NCBI GenBank assembly: GCA_026985685.1
Contig: JALSQA010000033.1
Span: 1 to 5,276, forward strand
Direction of reading: 5' to 3'
DNA: 5,276 bases
DNA from: Campylobacterales bacterium
GTDB taxonomy: Bacteria; Campylobacterota; Campylobacteria; Campylobacterales; QNZT01
Both the position numbers and the translations under genes were made by a program. Each line of letters begins with the position of its first letter. Position 1 is the stretch's first letter. Shown one piece after another: positions 1 to 5,276 of the stretch. The notes under the pieces are model-generated. The model was given only the letters and a program-made list of their open reading frames with translations, did not search any database and was not told the origin of the DNA.

Positions 1-189
1 AGTGCATATGATAAAAAAGCACTTATATTTTGGGGAAAATCAGATACAGCCACACCCCTTAGCTCTGGTAAAATGATAAATACATTTATAAAAGATAGCA
101 AGTTATTTGCTTTGGATGGTGATCACTTTTTCTTTACAAAACATGCCAAATTTATAGCCGATACTATTACAGAGGAATTTCATGGATAA
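1..189 (+). CDS. alpha/beta hydrolase, C-terminal end (5' part outside window)
   Basis: An open frame runs from base 1 to a TAA at 187-189 and gives the last 62 residues of a protein. It reads like the end of an alpha/beta-hydrolase fold. The stretch LIFWGKSDTATPL (visible residues 8-20) is the strand and loop that carry the acid of the catalytic triad, probably Asp15. LDGDHFF (residues 38-44) carries the catalytic His, probably His42. The nucleophile elbow (GxSxG) must lie upstream of the window, so the substrate cannot be judged; this family covers esterases, lipases and many small-molecule hydrolases. The last 8 bases overlap the murF start, and the murF ribosome binding site lies inside this gene, so the two are almost surely co-transcribed and translationally coupled. 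A hydrolase gene between ddlA and murF is, as I recall, a conserved Campylobacterota arrangement, which suggests but does not prove a cell-wall role. Confidence 0.85.
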   Translation, partial: SAYDKKALIFWGKSDTATPLSSGKMINTFIKDSKLFALDGDHFFFTKHAKFIADTITEEFHG

Positions 190-1624
190 TTTTCTAATTT
201 TCACACTTATATCACACTTTATACTAACATTAACACTTGGTTTTTATCTCATACTGAATATGCAATGGTATAGTTACCGCTTAGAGCGTGTTTTGTTTCA
301 TCATAAAAAATATATCTGGCATATTTTATACTTTTTGATTCCTCTTTTGGCTTATTATGTCAGTGGTAAATATTTTTGGATCTATTTTTATTTTGGACTT
401 TTACCAGCTCTTTTTATCTGGTATAAAAAAATCGATAAAAAATTAGTTTTTACTTCACGTGTTAAAAGGTATTTTATCTTTTTGATTTTTGCATTAGTTA
501 TCACAGATACACTTTGTTTGAGTTCTTTACATTGTCATGTATTTGGAGTTGTTTTACCTCTTTTATTTGCCCTGCTTGGTAGTCATCTTTTTGAAAAAAT
601 GCTATTTTTGGGATTTAAAAAACAAGCAAGAAAAAAATTAGATAGTATGAAAAATCTTAAAATTATAGCTATTACTGCAAGTTATGGTAAAACAAGTATG
701 AAAAATTTTCTATATCAGATGCTAAAATCTCATTTTAAAACATACATGACTCCACGAAGTGTAAATACCCTAGGTGGTCTTATGAAAGATGTAAACGATT
801 CTTTGCCAAAAAATACACAAATATATATAGCCGAAGCTGGTGCAAGAGAGCGTGGAGATATAGACGAAATCGCACACTTTTTGCATCATGACTTTGCTAT
901 TGTAGGAAATATCGGGCCACAGCATATCGAGTACTTTAAAACTCTTGAAAATATACGAAATACCAAAATGGAAATCCTCCACTCTGATAAACTAAAAAAA
1001 GCTTTTGTACATGAAAGTGCAAATGTCAAACCAAATGAAAAAGTAGAGATATTTGGAAAAAATATAAAAAATATAAAAGCAACACTTGATGGACTCTCTT
1101 TTAGTTTAGAGATAGATGGAAAATCAGAAAAATTCTTTGCCCCTCTTCTTGGAGAGTTTAATGCCGTAAATATTACAGCAGCTATTCTAGTTGCAAAAGA
1201 GTTAGGTTTAGATATAAAAGATATTCAAAAAGCTGTCAGTAAATTAGAATCTGTTGAACATAGACTTCAAAAAATCGAAGCAGGTGGTAAACTCATAATC
1301 GATGACAGTTTCAATGGAAACCTTGAAGGTATGCTGGCTTCTTATGATTTGGTTAAAACTTTTGAAGGAAGAAAGATACTAATCACACCTGGTGTAGTTG
1401 AGAGTGATGAAGAGACAAATATCAAATTAGCACAAAAGATAGATACTATTTTTGATTTAGTGATTATCACAGGAGAGCTTAATTCAAAAATCTTAGATAC
1501 CCATATACAAAAATCAAAGAAGATTATCCTGAAAAACAAGCAAGAGCTTGAAGATATTTTAGCCAAACAAACCAAAGCAGGTGACTTGATACTTTTTTCT
1601 AATGATGCACCTGCTTTTATGTAA
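182..1624 (+). CDS. murF: MurF-type Mur ligase with N-terminal membrane domain (UDP-MurNAc-tripeptide--D-Ala-D-Ala ligase)
   Basis: Predicted to join D-Ala-D-Ala to UDP-MurNAc-tripeptide with ATP, the last cytoplasmic step of peptidoglycan precursor synthesis. The first ~145 residues of the 480 are very hydrophobic, with about four membrane segments (roughly 4-26, 45-80, 97-113, 120-144), where ordinary MurF has a soluble domain that binds the UDP-sugar. The ligase core follows. The ATP loop is TASYGKTS (165-172), with Lys170. NTLGG is at 195-199, EAGARERGDI at 218-227 and NIGPQHIE at 243-250. Lys262 in RNTKMEI matches the lysine that is carbamylated in Mur ligases. The C-terminal domain has EHRLQ (359-363) and DDSFNGN (374-380), matching the family DDSYNANP. 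Several motifs are slightly off consensus: Ala for Gly in the ATP loop, Phe326 where His is usual, and SND near the end where KGS is usual. A Shine-Dalgarno AGAGGA at 171-176 supports this start. Family membership is strong; the exact substrate is inferred from the motifs and gene order. Confidence 0.88.
   Translation: MDNFLIFTLISHFILTLTLGFYLILNMQWYSYRLERVLFHHKKYIWHILYFLIPLLAYYVSGKYFWIYFYFGLLPALFIWYKKIDKKLVFTSRVKRYFIFLIFALVITDTLCLSSLHCHVFGVVLPLLFALLGSHLFEKMLFLGFKKQARKKLDSMKNLKIIAITASYGKTSMKNFLYQMLKSHFKTYMTPRSVNTLGGLMKDVNDSLPKNTQIYIAEAGARERGDIDEIAHFLHHDFAIVGNIGPQHIEYFKTLENIRNTKMEILHSDKLKKAFVHESANVKPNEKVEIFGKNIKNIKATLDGLSFSLEIDGKSEKFFAPLLGEFNAVNITAAILVAKELGLDIKDIQKAVSKLESVEHRLQKIEAGGKLIIDDSFNGNLEGMLASYDLVKTFEGRKILITPGVVESDEETNIKLAQKIDTIFDLVIITGELNSKILDTHIQKSKKIILKNKQELEDILAKQTKAGDLILFSNDAPAFM
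1574..1617 (-). terminator. Inverted repeat just past the DUF2062 stop, possible terminator inside the murF 3' end
   Basis: Two perfect 10-base arms, AAAGCAGGTG (1574-1583) and CACCTGCTTT (1608-1617), flank a 24-base loop. Read on the minus strand, the hairpin begins at the DUF2062 stop codon (1619-1617) and is followed by a T-rich run (TTTGGTTTGTTT), as in a weak intrinsic terminator. Read on the plus strand it is followed by only four T bases, and these come before the murF stop at 1622-1624, so termination there would leave murF mRNA without a stop. It therefore fits the minus-strand gene better. The loop is long for an intrinsic terminator and the T run is interrupted, so this is tentative. 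Confidence 0.4.
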
Positions 1625-2102
1625 AACGGCTGGATTTTTCTTGTTTGACAGAACGTATCCATAGAAAGTTAATCAAAAAATAAAACAGGGATGATACAAG
1701 CAAAGAGTATGGCAAGGTACCGACATATAAAGGAACGACTATATCATCCCAATGATTTTGAAACCACTCTAAAGTGAGTTGAATATCACTCAAACTATCA
1801 CGACCCAATAAAAAAAGCCCTGTTTTGTACTCCATATAGTACATAAAAGGCATGGTAACTGGGTTACTGAGCCAAACCATAGAAAAAGCAATAGGAACAT
1901 TAAACTTCATAAATGGAGTTACTGCCAATACAGCAAGCATTTGAAAAGGCATGGGAATAAATCCAAAAAGAAGACCCCAAAAGACACCTCTTGATATTGA
2001 TTTGCGATTTATACTAAGATATGCCCTTGGGATTTTATATTTTGTAATCAGAGCATTGATATTATCACTTTTATTACCTTTTTTAAATGTACGTCTTATC
2101 AT
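1617..2102 (-). CDS. DUF2062 family small membrane protein
   Basis: A 161-residue integral membrane protein of unknown function. It matches the DUF2062 pattern: a basic N-terminus (MIRRTFKK), then SISRGVFWGLLFGFIPMPFQ (residues 35-54) leading into the first membrane segment, a second hydrophobic stretch with the hallmark WLSNPVTMPFMYY (77-89), and a last helix at about 120-148. The family is widespread in proteobacteria, but I know no assigned biochemical role. The frame also allows a start 12 codons earlier, at 2138. I prefer 2102 because family members usually begin right at the RR/basic motif, because GGGAAGG (2116-2122) lies upstream of it, and because nothing resembling a ribosome binding site precedes 2138. 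The gene is transcribed away from flgS and converges on murF with an 8-base tail overlap. Family call firm; start uncertain. Confidence 0.85.
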   Translation of the reverse strand: MIRRTFKKGNKSDNINALITKYKIPRAYLSINRKSISRGVFWGLLFGFIPMPFQMLAVLAVTPFMKFNVPIAFSMVWLSNPVTMPFMYYMEYKTGLFLLGRDSLSDIQLTLEWFQNHWDDIVVPLYVGTLPYSLLVSSLFYFLINFLWIRSVKQEKSSRFT

Positions 2103-2115
2103 AAATTTAAAATAA

Positions 2116-2122
2116 CCTTCCC
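2116..2122 (-). promoter_or_regulatory. Ribosome binding site deciding the DUF2062 start
   Basis: On the minus strand this reads GGGAAGG, a purine-rich Shine-Dalgarno-like element. It ends 13 bases before the ATG at 2102-2100, somewhat longer than the usual 5-10. It lies downstream of the alternative ATG at 2138, so it can only serve the shorter form. Confidence 0.45.
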
Positions 2123-2143
2123 TATAATCTATACCCATTAAAA

Positions 2144-2149
2144 TTTATA
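2144..2149 (-). promoter_or_regulatory. Possible -10 element for the DUF2062 gene
   Basis: On the minus strand this reads TATAAA, close to the sigma-70 consensus TATAAT. A transcript would start near 2137, giving a leader of about 35 bases before the ATG at 2102 and leaving no leader for the ATG at 2138. The region is AT-rich, no -35 box is evident, and other A/T hexamers lie nearby, so the call is weak. It would stand back to back with the flgS promoter. Confidence 0.28.
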
Positions 2150-2151
2150 TA

Positions 2152-2160
2152 TGATATACT
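2152..2160 (+). promoter_or_regulatory. Extended -10 promoter for flgS-hemH
   Basis: TGATATACT is an extended -10 element: TG, one base, then TATACT, which differs from TATAAT at one position. No good -35 hexamer is found 16-18 bases upstream, which is normal for the housekeeping sigma factor in Campylobacterota. Transcription would start near 2167, leaving a leader of about 20 bases. AGGA at 2177-2180, six bases before the flgS ATG, serves as its ribosome binding site. Confidence 0.5.
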
Positions 2161-2186
2161 ATTAGTTATTAAATACAGGATATTTT

Positions 2187-3227
2187 ATGATCGATAAAAA
2201 GATATTAGAAAAATTAGATGATGAAACAAAAGAAGCTTTTAAAAAAGGTATAGAGAGTGTAATAGAGCGTACTTATGATCTCGAAAAAGAGTATAAACTT
2301 TTAAATGCTTCAGTCATAGGTTTACACAATATCATCGTCCAAATAGTCGAATCACAGCCAAATCCTATATGGATACTACAAGAAGAGGCAAAAAAGAGTA
2401 TCTTTTTTCAAAATAGTGCATCAAGAGAGGTAAATGACCTGCTCTCAAAAGTTGATCTGGCACAAAAAGATCAAGAGATTAATTTTGACAAAAAAATATA
2501 TATTATCAATATCAATAAAATCGACAATAAAATAATCATATCAGCTACCGATATCACAGCTCAAAAACAAAAAGAGAGACTTGCCTCAATGGGACAGGTA
2601 GCAGCACATTTAGCTCATGAGATCAGAAATCCAATAGGTGCTATATCCTTGATGGCATCGACATTGATAAAACGTGTAGATGATAAACAAAAGCCCCTCG
2701 TCAATGAGATACAAAGTGCCATAACTCGTGTAGAGCGTATCATCAAATCCACCCTGCTTTTCACAAAAGGTGTCAAAATAACAACCAAAGCTTTTGAATT
2801 AAATCTATTAAAAGATGAACTTGAAAAAGGATTTGAAAATTATGCTTATACAAAAGATATACAACTTTTGATTGATTTTCCTCCAAAAGAGATGCTAGAA
2901 GCCGATTTTGATCTACTAACTATAGTAATGCAAAATTTTCTCTACAATGCCATTGATGCAATAGAAGAAGATGATAAAGAAGATGGAAAGATAATCTTTT
3001 CTTATCACAAAGAAAATCCTTTTTGTATCATCACAGTCAAAGATTCAGGTATTCCTATTAAAAATACAAATATTCTCTATGAACCTTTTAAAACTACAAA
3101 AACCAAAGGACATGGATTAGGACTGGCACTAAGTCTTGAAATCATCAAGGCACATAATGGTAAAATAGAATTACTAAAAGATGAAAAAGGTTTTAAAATT
3201 TATATCCAAGAAAGTATACATGAATAA
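2187..3227 (+). CDS. flgS: Flagellar sensor histidine kinase FlgS (NtrB-like)
   Basis: A cytoplasmic histidine kinase of 346 residues with no membrane segment or signal peptide. In Campylobacter and Helicobacter, FlgS autophosphorylates and passes phosphate to FlgR, which activates sigma-54-dependent rod and hook genes once the export apparatus is built. A helical, charged N-terminus (1-40) precedes a short PAS-like region (about 45-125) that joins the H-box through DITAQKQKERLASMGQ. The phosphoacceptor is His144 in HLAHEIRNP (141-149). The N-box is QNFLYNAIDAIE (249-260), with Asn250 and Asn254. DSG (286-288) is the G1 box, YEPFKTTK (298-305) the F-box, and GHGLGLAL (308-315) the G2 box. The G1-to-F spacing looks about two residues shorter than usual. 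AGGA at 2177-2180 supports the start. The symbol rests on the NtrB-like, membrane-free form and on its position near murF, which I recall from C. jejuni. FlgR is not in the window. The gene overlaps hemH by 8 bases. Confidence 0.8.
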   Translation: MIDKKILEKLDDETKEAFKKGIESVIERTYDLEKEYKLLNASVIGLHNIIVQIVESQPNPIWILQEEAKKSIFFQNSASREVNDLLSKVDLAQKDQEINFDKKIYIININKIDNKIIISATDITAQKQKERLASMGQVAAHLAHEIRNPIGAISLMASTLIKRVDDKQKPLVNEIQSAITRVERIIKSTLLFTKGVKITTKAFELNLLKDELEKGFENYAYTKDIQLLIDFPPKEMLEADFDLLTIVMQNFLYNAIDAIEEDDKEDGKIIFSYHKENPFCIITVKDSGIPIKNTNILYEPFKTTKTKGHGLGLALSLEIIKAHNGKIELLKDEKGFKIYIQESIHE

Positions 3228-4158
3228 AGCAATAATATTTTTAAATATGGGTGCACCAAGAAATCTCGATGAGGTAGAAGTCTTTTTGCACAATATGTTC
3301 AATGATAAAAATATCATAACAGTAAAAAGTAATCTTTTAAGAAGTTACATAGCACACTCTATCGTCAAAGATAGAAAAGAAGAAGCCAAATCAAACTATA
3401 AAAAGATAGGCGGATTTTCTCCTCTTGTCACCAATACTGATATATTTATTGAAAATGCAAAAAAAGCATTTCCAAATTACCATATCATCTCTATCATGAG
3501 ATACACTCATCCTTTTGCTTTTGAAGAGCTTAAATGGTTACAGCTAAAAGGTGTTGAAGATATCACCGTAATACCTTTATATGCACAATACTCCACAACT
3601 ACTACAAAATCTTCACTAGAAGATCTATACGATGCACTAGCTAAGGCAAATTATGCACCAAATATGCATATCATCACTCGTTTTTATAAAAACAAATCTT
3701 ACAACCAAGCTATCATCCAACAGATAGAAGAGACACTAAAAGATGACAAAGCAAGTGATTTTGATCTAATCTTTTCAGCACACTCTCTACCTCAAAAGAT
3801 TATAGATGCAGGTGATCCTTACCAAAAAGAAGTGATAGAAAATGTAAATATCTTACATGATATGCTGGATGAAGAGGGCTTAAACTTCAAAAACATCCAT
3901 TTAGCCTATCAATCAAAAGTAGGACCACTAAAATGGCTTTCACCATCACTAGAAGATAAATTAGCAGAACTTAGAAATAAAAAAGTCATCATCTATCCAA
4001 TATCATTTATACTTGATAATTCAGAAACAGACTTTGAACTCTCTATAGAGTATAAAGAGATAGCAAAAGAGCTAGGTTTCAAAGATTACAGAGTAGCCAA
4101 ATGCTTAAACAATAACCAAAAATTTATCGAAGCGGTAAAATCACTTGTAAAGTGTTGA
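3220..4158 (+). CDS. hemH: Ferrochelatase
   Basis: Inserts Fe2+ into protoporphyrin IX to make protoheme, the last step of the protoporphyrin-dependent heme pathway; it normally works at the inner face of the cytoplasmic membrane. The 312 residues match the usual length. The N-terminus KAIIFLNMGAPRNLDEV (3-19) is the typical LLxNLGxP start. PLYAQYSTTTTKS (119-131) follows. The ferrochelatase signature LIFSAHSLPQ...AGDPY (183-201) contains the catalytic His188. YQSKVGPLKWL (230-240) and FILDNSETDFE (263-273), with the metal-path Glu269, complete the set. In that last motif Asn267 stands where His is common. The frame is open from an ATG at 3181, but I chose 3220: the protein family starts here, the earlier Met would add 13 odd residues inside flgS, and AAGAAAG lies just upstream. 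The 8-base overlap with flgS implies co-transcription and coupled translation. Confidence 0.94.
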   Translation: MNKAIIFLNMGAPRNLDEVEVFLHNMFNDKNIITVKSNLLRSYIAHSIVKDRKEEAKSNYKKIGGFSPLVTNTDIFIENAKKAFPNYHIISIMRYTHPFAFEELKWLQLKGVEDITVIPLYAQYSTTTTKSSLEDLYDALAKANYAPNMHIITRFYKNKSYNQAIIQQIEETLKDDKASDFDLIFSAHSLPQKIIDAGDPYQKEVIENVNILHDMLDEEGLNFKNIHLAYQSKVGPLKWLSPSLEDKLAELRNKKVIIYPISFILDNSETDFELSIEYKEIAKELGFKDYRVAKCLNNNQKFIEAVKSLVKC

Positions 4159-4189
4159 GAACCTTCTAACTATATTAATTGATGCTCTC

Positions 4190-4210
4190 TAAATTTTATT
4201 TAAAAATTTA
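4190..4210. repeat. AT-only palindrome in the hemH downstream spacer
   Basis: TAAATTTT (4190-4197) and AAAATTTA (4203-4210) form a perfect 8-base inverted repeat around a 5-base loop, ATTTA. With no G or C in the stem and no T-tract after it, it would be a weak hairpin and a poor terminator. It may only reflect base composition, or it could add bending or an operator-like site upstream of the next gene. The rest of the 84-base spacer shows nothing else clear apart from the possible -10 at 4219. Confidence 0.35.
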
Positions 4211-4218
4211 TATGCCGA

Positions 4219-4224
4219 TATACT
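4219..4224 (+). promoter_or_regulatory. Possible -10 element for the small membrane protein gene
   Basis: TATACT, the same hexamer as in the flgS promoter, lies 24 bases before the ATG at 4243. A start near 4231 would leave a very short leader, just enough for the strong Shine-Dalgarno AGGGAG at 4232-4237. No -35 box is clear. Read-through from hemH is an alternative. Confidence 0.3.
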
Positions 4225-4242
4225 TCCTAACAGGGAGTTATC

Positions 4243-4470
4243 ATGAGAGCAAAAAAATTAGATATGATTATTCAAAAAAGTTTGGTTTATATAAGTATTC
4301 AACTTATAACATTATGGAATATTTTTACCCTTCTTGGCAGTGATCAAGAGAGTGTGAAGATGGATTTTATTGGTATTATTATCCTTACTGCTATATTTTT
4401 CTTTTATGGATATAAAACTATCCAGTTACTAAAAACACAGCCGGACAAAGAGCGTGCAAGGGAGTATTAG
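4243..4470 (+). CDS. Small two-helix membrane protein, unknown function
   Basis: A 75-residue protein I do not recognise. It has a basic N-terminus (MRAKKLD), a first hydrophobic helix at about 14-32 (SLVYISIQLITLWNIFTLLG), a short acidic turn (SDQES, 33-37), a second helix at about 41-58, and a charged, mainly basic tail (KTQPDKERAREY). By the positive-inside rule both ends should face the cytoplasm, giving a hairpin in the inner membrane. The gene looks real because a strong ribosome binding site, AGGGAG (4232-4237), lies five bases before the ATG, and because the composition is that of a proper membrane protein. It follows hemH by 84 bases in the same direction and its last 4 bases overlap the end of the convergent aminotransferase gene. 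A link to heme or respiration is possible from position only; nothing in the protein shows it. Confidence 0.72.
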   Translation: MRAKKLDMIIQKSLVYISIQLITLWNIFTLLGSDQESVKMDFIGIIILTAIFFFYGYKTIQLLKTQPDKERAREY

Positions 4471-5276
4471 GATTTTAATCTAAACTCATTACACACCTCA
4501 GCAACTTTCAAAATTTCTTTATCTTCCATTACTGGACTTATAGGCAGGCTGACTATTTGATCGTGTATCATTTGTGTTATGGGGTAGCTTTCATCAAAAA
4601 CACCTTCATAAGCTTTTTGTTTATGCGGTGGTATGGGGTAGTGTATCATAGTGGCTATGCCCTGCTCTTTTAAAAACTTTATAAATTTTTCTCTTTGTTT
4701 TACTCTGATAACAAAAAGATGCCAGACATGAGATAGGCTATTTGCTGGTAATTTTGGGAGTTTAAGTAGTGGATTTTTGATATTTTCACAGTAATATTCT
4801 GCAATTTGTTTTCTTTTTTGATTCTCATGATCGAGATGTGGTAATTTCACACGCAAAAATGCAGCTTGTAAGGTATCTAACCTACTATTCAATCCTAGAT
4901 ATTGGTTGTGATATTTTTTCTCACTTCCATAGTTTTTTATTACACTGATAGTATGTGCTAGTTCTTTATCGTTTGTTGTTACACATCCACCATCTCCCAA
5001 TGCACCAAGGTTTTTTCCTGGATAGAAACTAAATCCACTAGCATCACCCAAAGAACCAACTCTTTTATCTTTAAAATATGCACCATGAGCTTGAGCTGAA
5101 TCTTCGACTACTTTTAAGTTATATCTTTTTGCTATTGTATTAATGATATCCATATGAGCACTTTGTCCATAAAGATGAACTGCCATGATGGCTTTTGTTT
5201 TTGCAGTGATTTTCTCTTTTATCTTATTTGGATCAATATTATAAGTATTTATATCTGGTTGTGTTAAAACAGGTTT
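4467..5276 (-). CDS. DegT/DnrJ/EryC1/StrS-family sugar aminotransferase (5' end outside window)
   Basis: A PLP-dependent enzyme that moves an amino group, usually from glutamate, onto a keto-sugar nucleotide for surface polysaccharide or glycoprotein glycans. The 269 visible residues run in frame off the right edge and lack roughly the first 100. The visible start, KPVLTQPDINTYNID, and TKAIMAVHLYGQ are typical mid-protein sequence of the family, so the Met at 5186 is internal and not the start. EDSAQAHGA (visible residues 58-66) holds Asp59, which pairs with the PLP ring nitrogen. FYPGKNLGALGDGG (84-97) holds Lys88, the Schiff-base lysine. YHNQYLGLNSRLDTLQAAFL (122-141) and HVWHLFVIR (183-191) follow. 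The YHN...NSRLD region resembles FdtB/QdtB-type dTDP-3-keto-6-deoxyhexose transaminases, but the sugar cannot be settled here. It reads inward from the right edge, so it may be the last gene of a glycan operon. Confidence 0.92.
   Translation of the reverse strand, partial: KPVLTQPDINTYNIDPNKIKEKITAKTKAIMAVHLYGQSAHMDIINTIAKRYNLKVVEDSAQAHGAYFKDKRVGSLGDASGFSFYPGKNLGALGDGGCVTTNDKELAHTISVIKNYGSEKKYHNQYLGLNSRLDTLQAAFLRVKLPHLDHENQKRKQIAEYYCENIKNPLLKLPKLPANSLSHVWHLFVIRVKQREKFIKFLKEQGIATMIHYPIPPHKQKAYEGVFDESYPITQMIHDQIVSLPISPVMEDKEILKVAEVCNEFRLKS

Noticed and set aside
770..982. 70-codon open frame on the minus strand inside murF
   Set aside because: It lies wholly within conserved MurF coding sequence, has no family resemblance and no sign of its own ribosome binding site; a shadow frame.
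1342..1662. 106-codon open frame on the minus strand across the murF 3' end
   Set aside because: It overlaps the MurF C-terminal domain and the end of DUF2062 in another frame; its serine/isoleucine-rich translation looks like the antisense of a coding region.
3124..3139. Sigma-54-like site (TGGCAC then CTTGA) within flgS
   Set aside because: The spacing is one base off, the essential GC of the -12 element is missing, and it lies in the conserved kinase G2 region; explained by coding constraint.
3181..3219. Earlier in-frame ATG for hemH at 3181
   Set aside because: It would add 13 lysine-rich residues not typical of ferrochelatase and deepen the overlap with flgS; the family N-terminus begins at 3220.
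4142..4154. Small hairpin CACTT-GTA-AAGTG at the end of hemH
   Set aside because: Only five base pairs, located in coding sequence and not followed by a T-run; too weak to call a terminator.
5184..5186. Met codon at 5186 as the start of the aminotransferase
   Set aside because: The frame stays open to the window edge and the 30 codons before it encode conserved DegT-family sequence (KPVLTQPDINTYNID...), so this Met is internal.
1..5276. CRISPR arrays, insertion sequences, tRNA/rRNA genes, riboswitches, defence or phage genes
   Set aside because: Looked for on both strands; no direct repeat series, transposase, terminal repeats, cloverleaf or toxin-antitoxin pair was seen. All long stretches are accounted for by ordinary genes.

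Overview
The window looks like a stretch of AT-rich core chromosome from a member of the Campylobacterota (Epsilonproteobacteria), possibly a Sulfurimonas/Sulfurovum/Arcobacter-type organism; the genus cannot be fixed from the sequence. The pointers are the flagellar NtrB-like kinase FlgS, a membrane-anchored MurF of the kind I associate with Campylobacter and Helicobacter, and the order alpha/beta hydrolase - murF next to flgS. As far as I recall, Campylobacter jejuni has the same neighbourhood (ddlA ... hydrolase - murF, with flgS close by). Genes are packed tightly, with several start or stop overlaps.

Layout. Positions 1-189 hold the 3' end of an alpha/beta hydrolase gene, which overlaps the start of murF (182-1624, +) by 8 bases. 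murF meets a DUF2062 membrane-protein gene (1617-2102, -) tail to tail with another 8-base overlap. A 10-bp inverted repeat in the last codons of murF sits just after the DUF2062 stop and may end that transcript. A short divergent control region (about 2103-2186) then feeds flgS (2187-3227, +), which overlaps hemH (3220-4158, +) by 8 bases. An 84-base spacer follows, with an AT-only palindrome and a possible promoter, then a small two-helix membrane protein (4243-4470, +). Its end overlaps by 4 bases the end of a DegT/DnrJ/EryC1-type sugar aminotransferase gene (4467-5276, -), whose 5' part lies beyond the right edge.

How they fit together. MurF completes the soluble peptidoglycan precursor by adding D-Ala-D-Ala. 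FlgS starts the FlgS-FlgR phosphorelay that turns on sigma-54-dependent rod and hook genes. HemH inserts iron into protoporphyrin to make heme. The aminotransferase makes an amino sugar nucleotide, probably for a surface polysaccharide or glycoprotein glycan, and suggests a glycan locus to the right. These are mostly unrelated housekeeping jobs placed side by side; the flgS-hemH coupling is the least expected.

I see no CRISPR array, insertion sequence, tRNA, rRNA or phage gene, and no convincing new biological system. The points most worth a second look are the membrane domain that replaces the normal substrate-binding domain of MurF, the hairpin embedded in the murF 3' end, the flgS-hemH overlap, and the small uncharacterised membrane protein.
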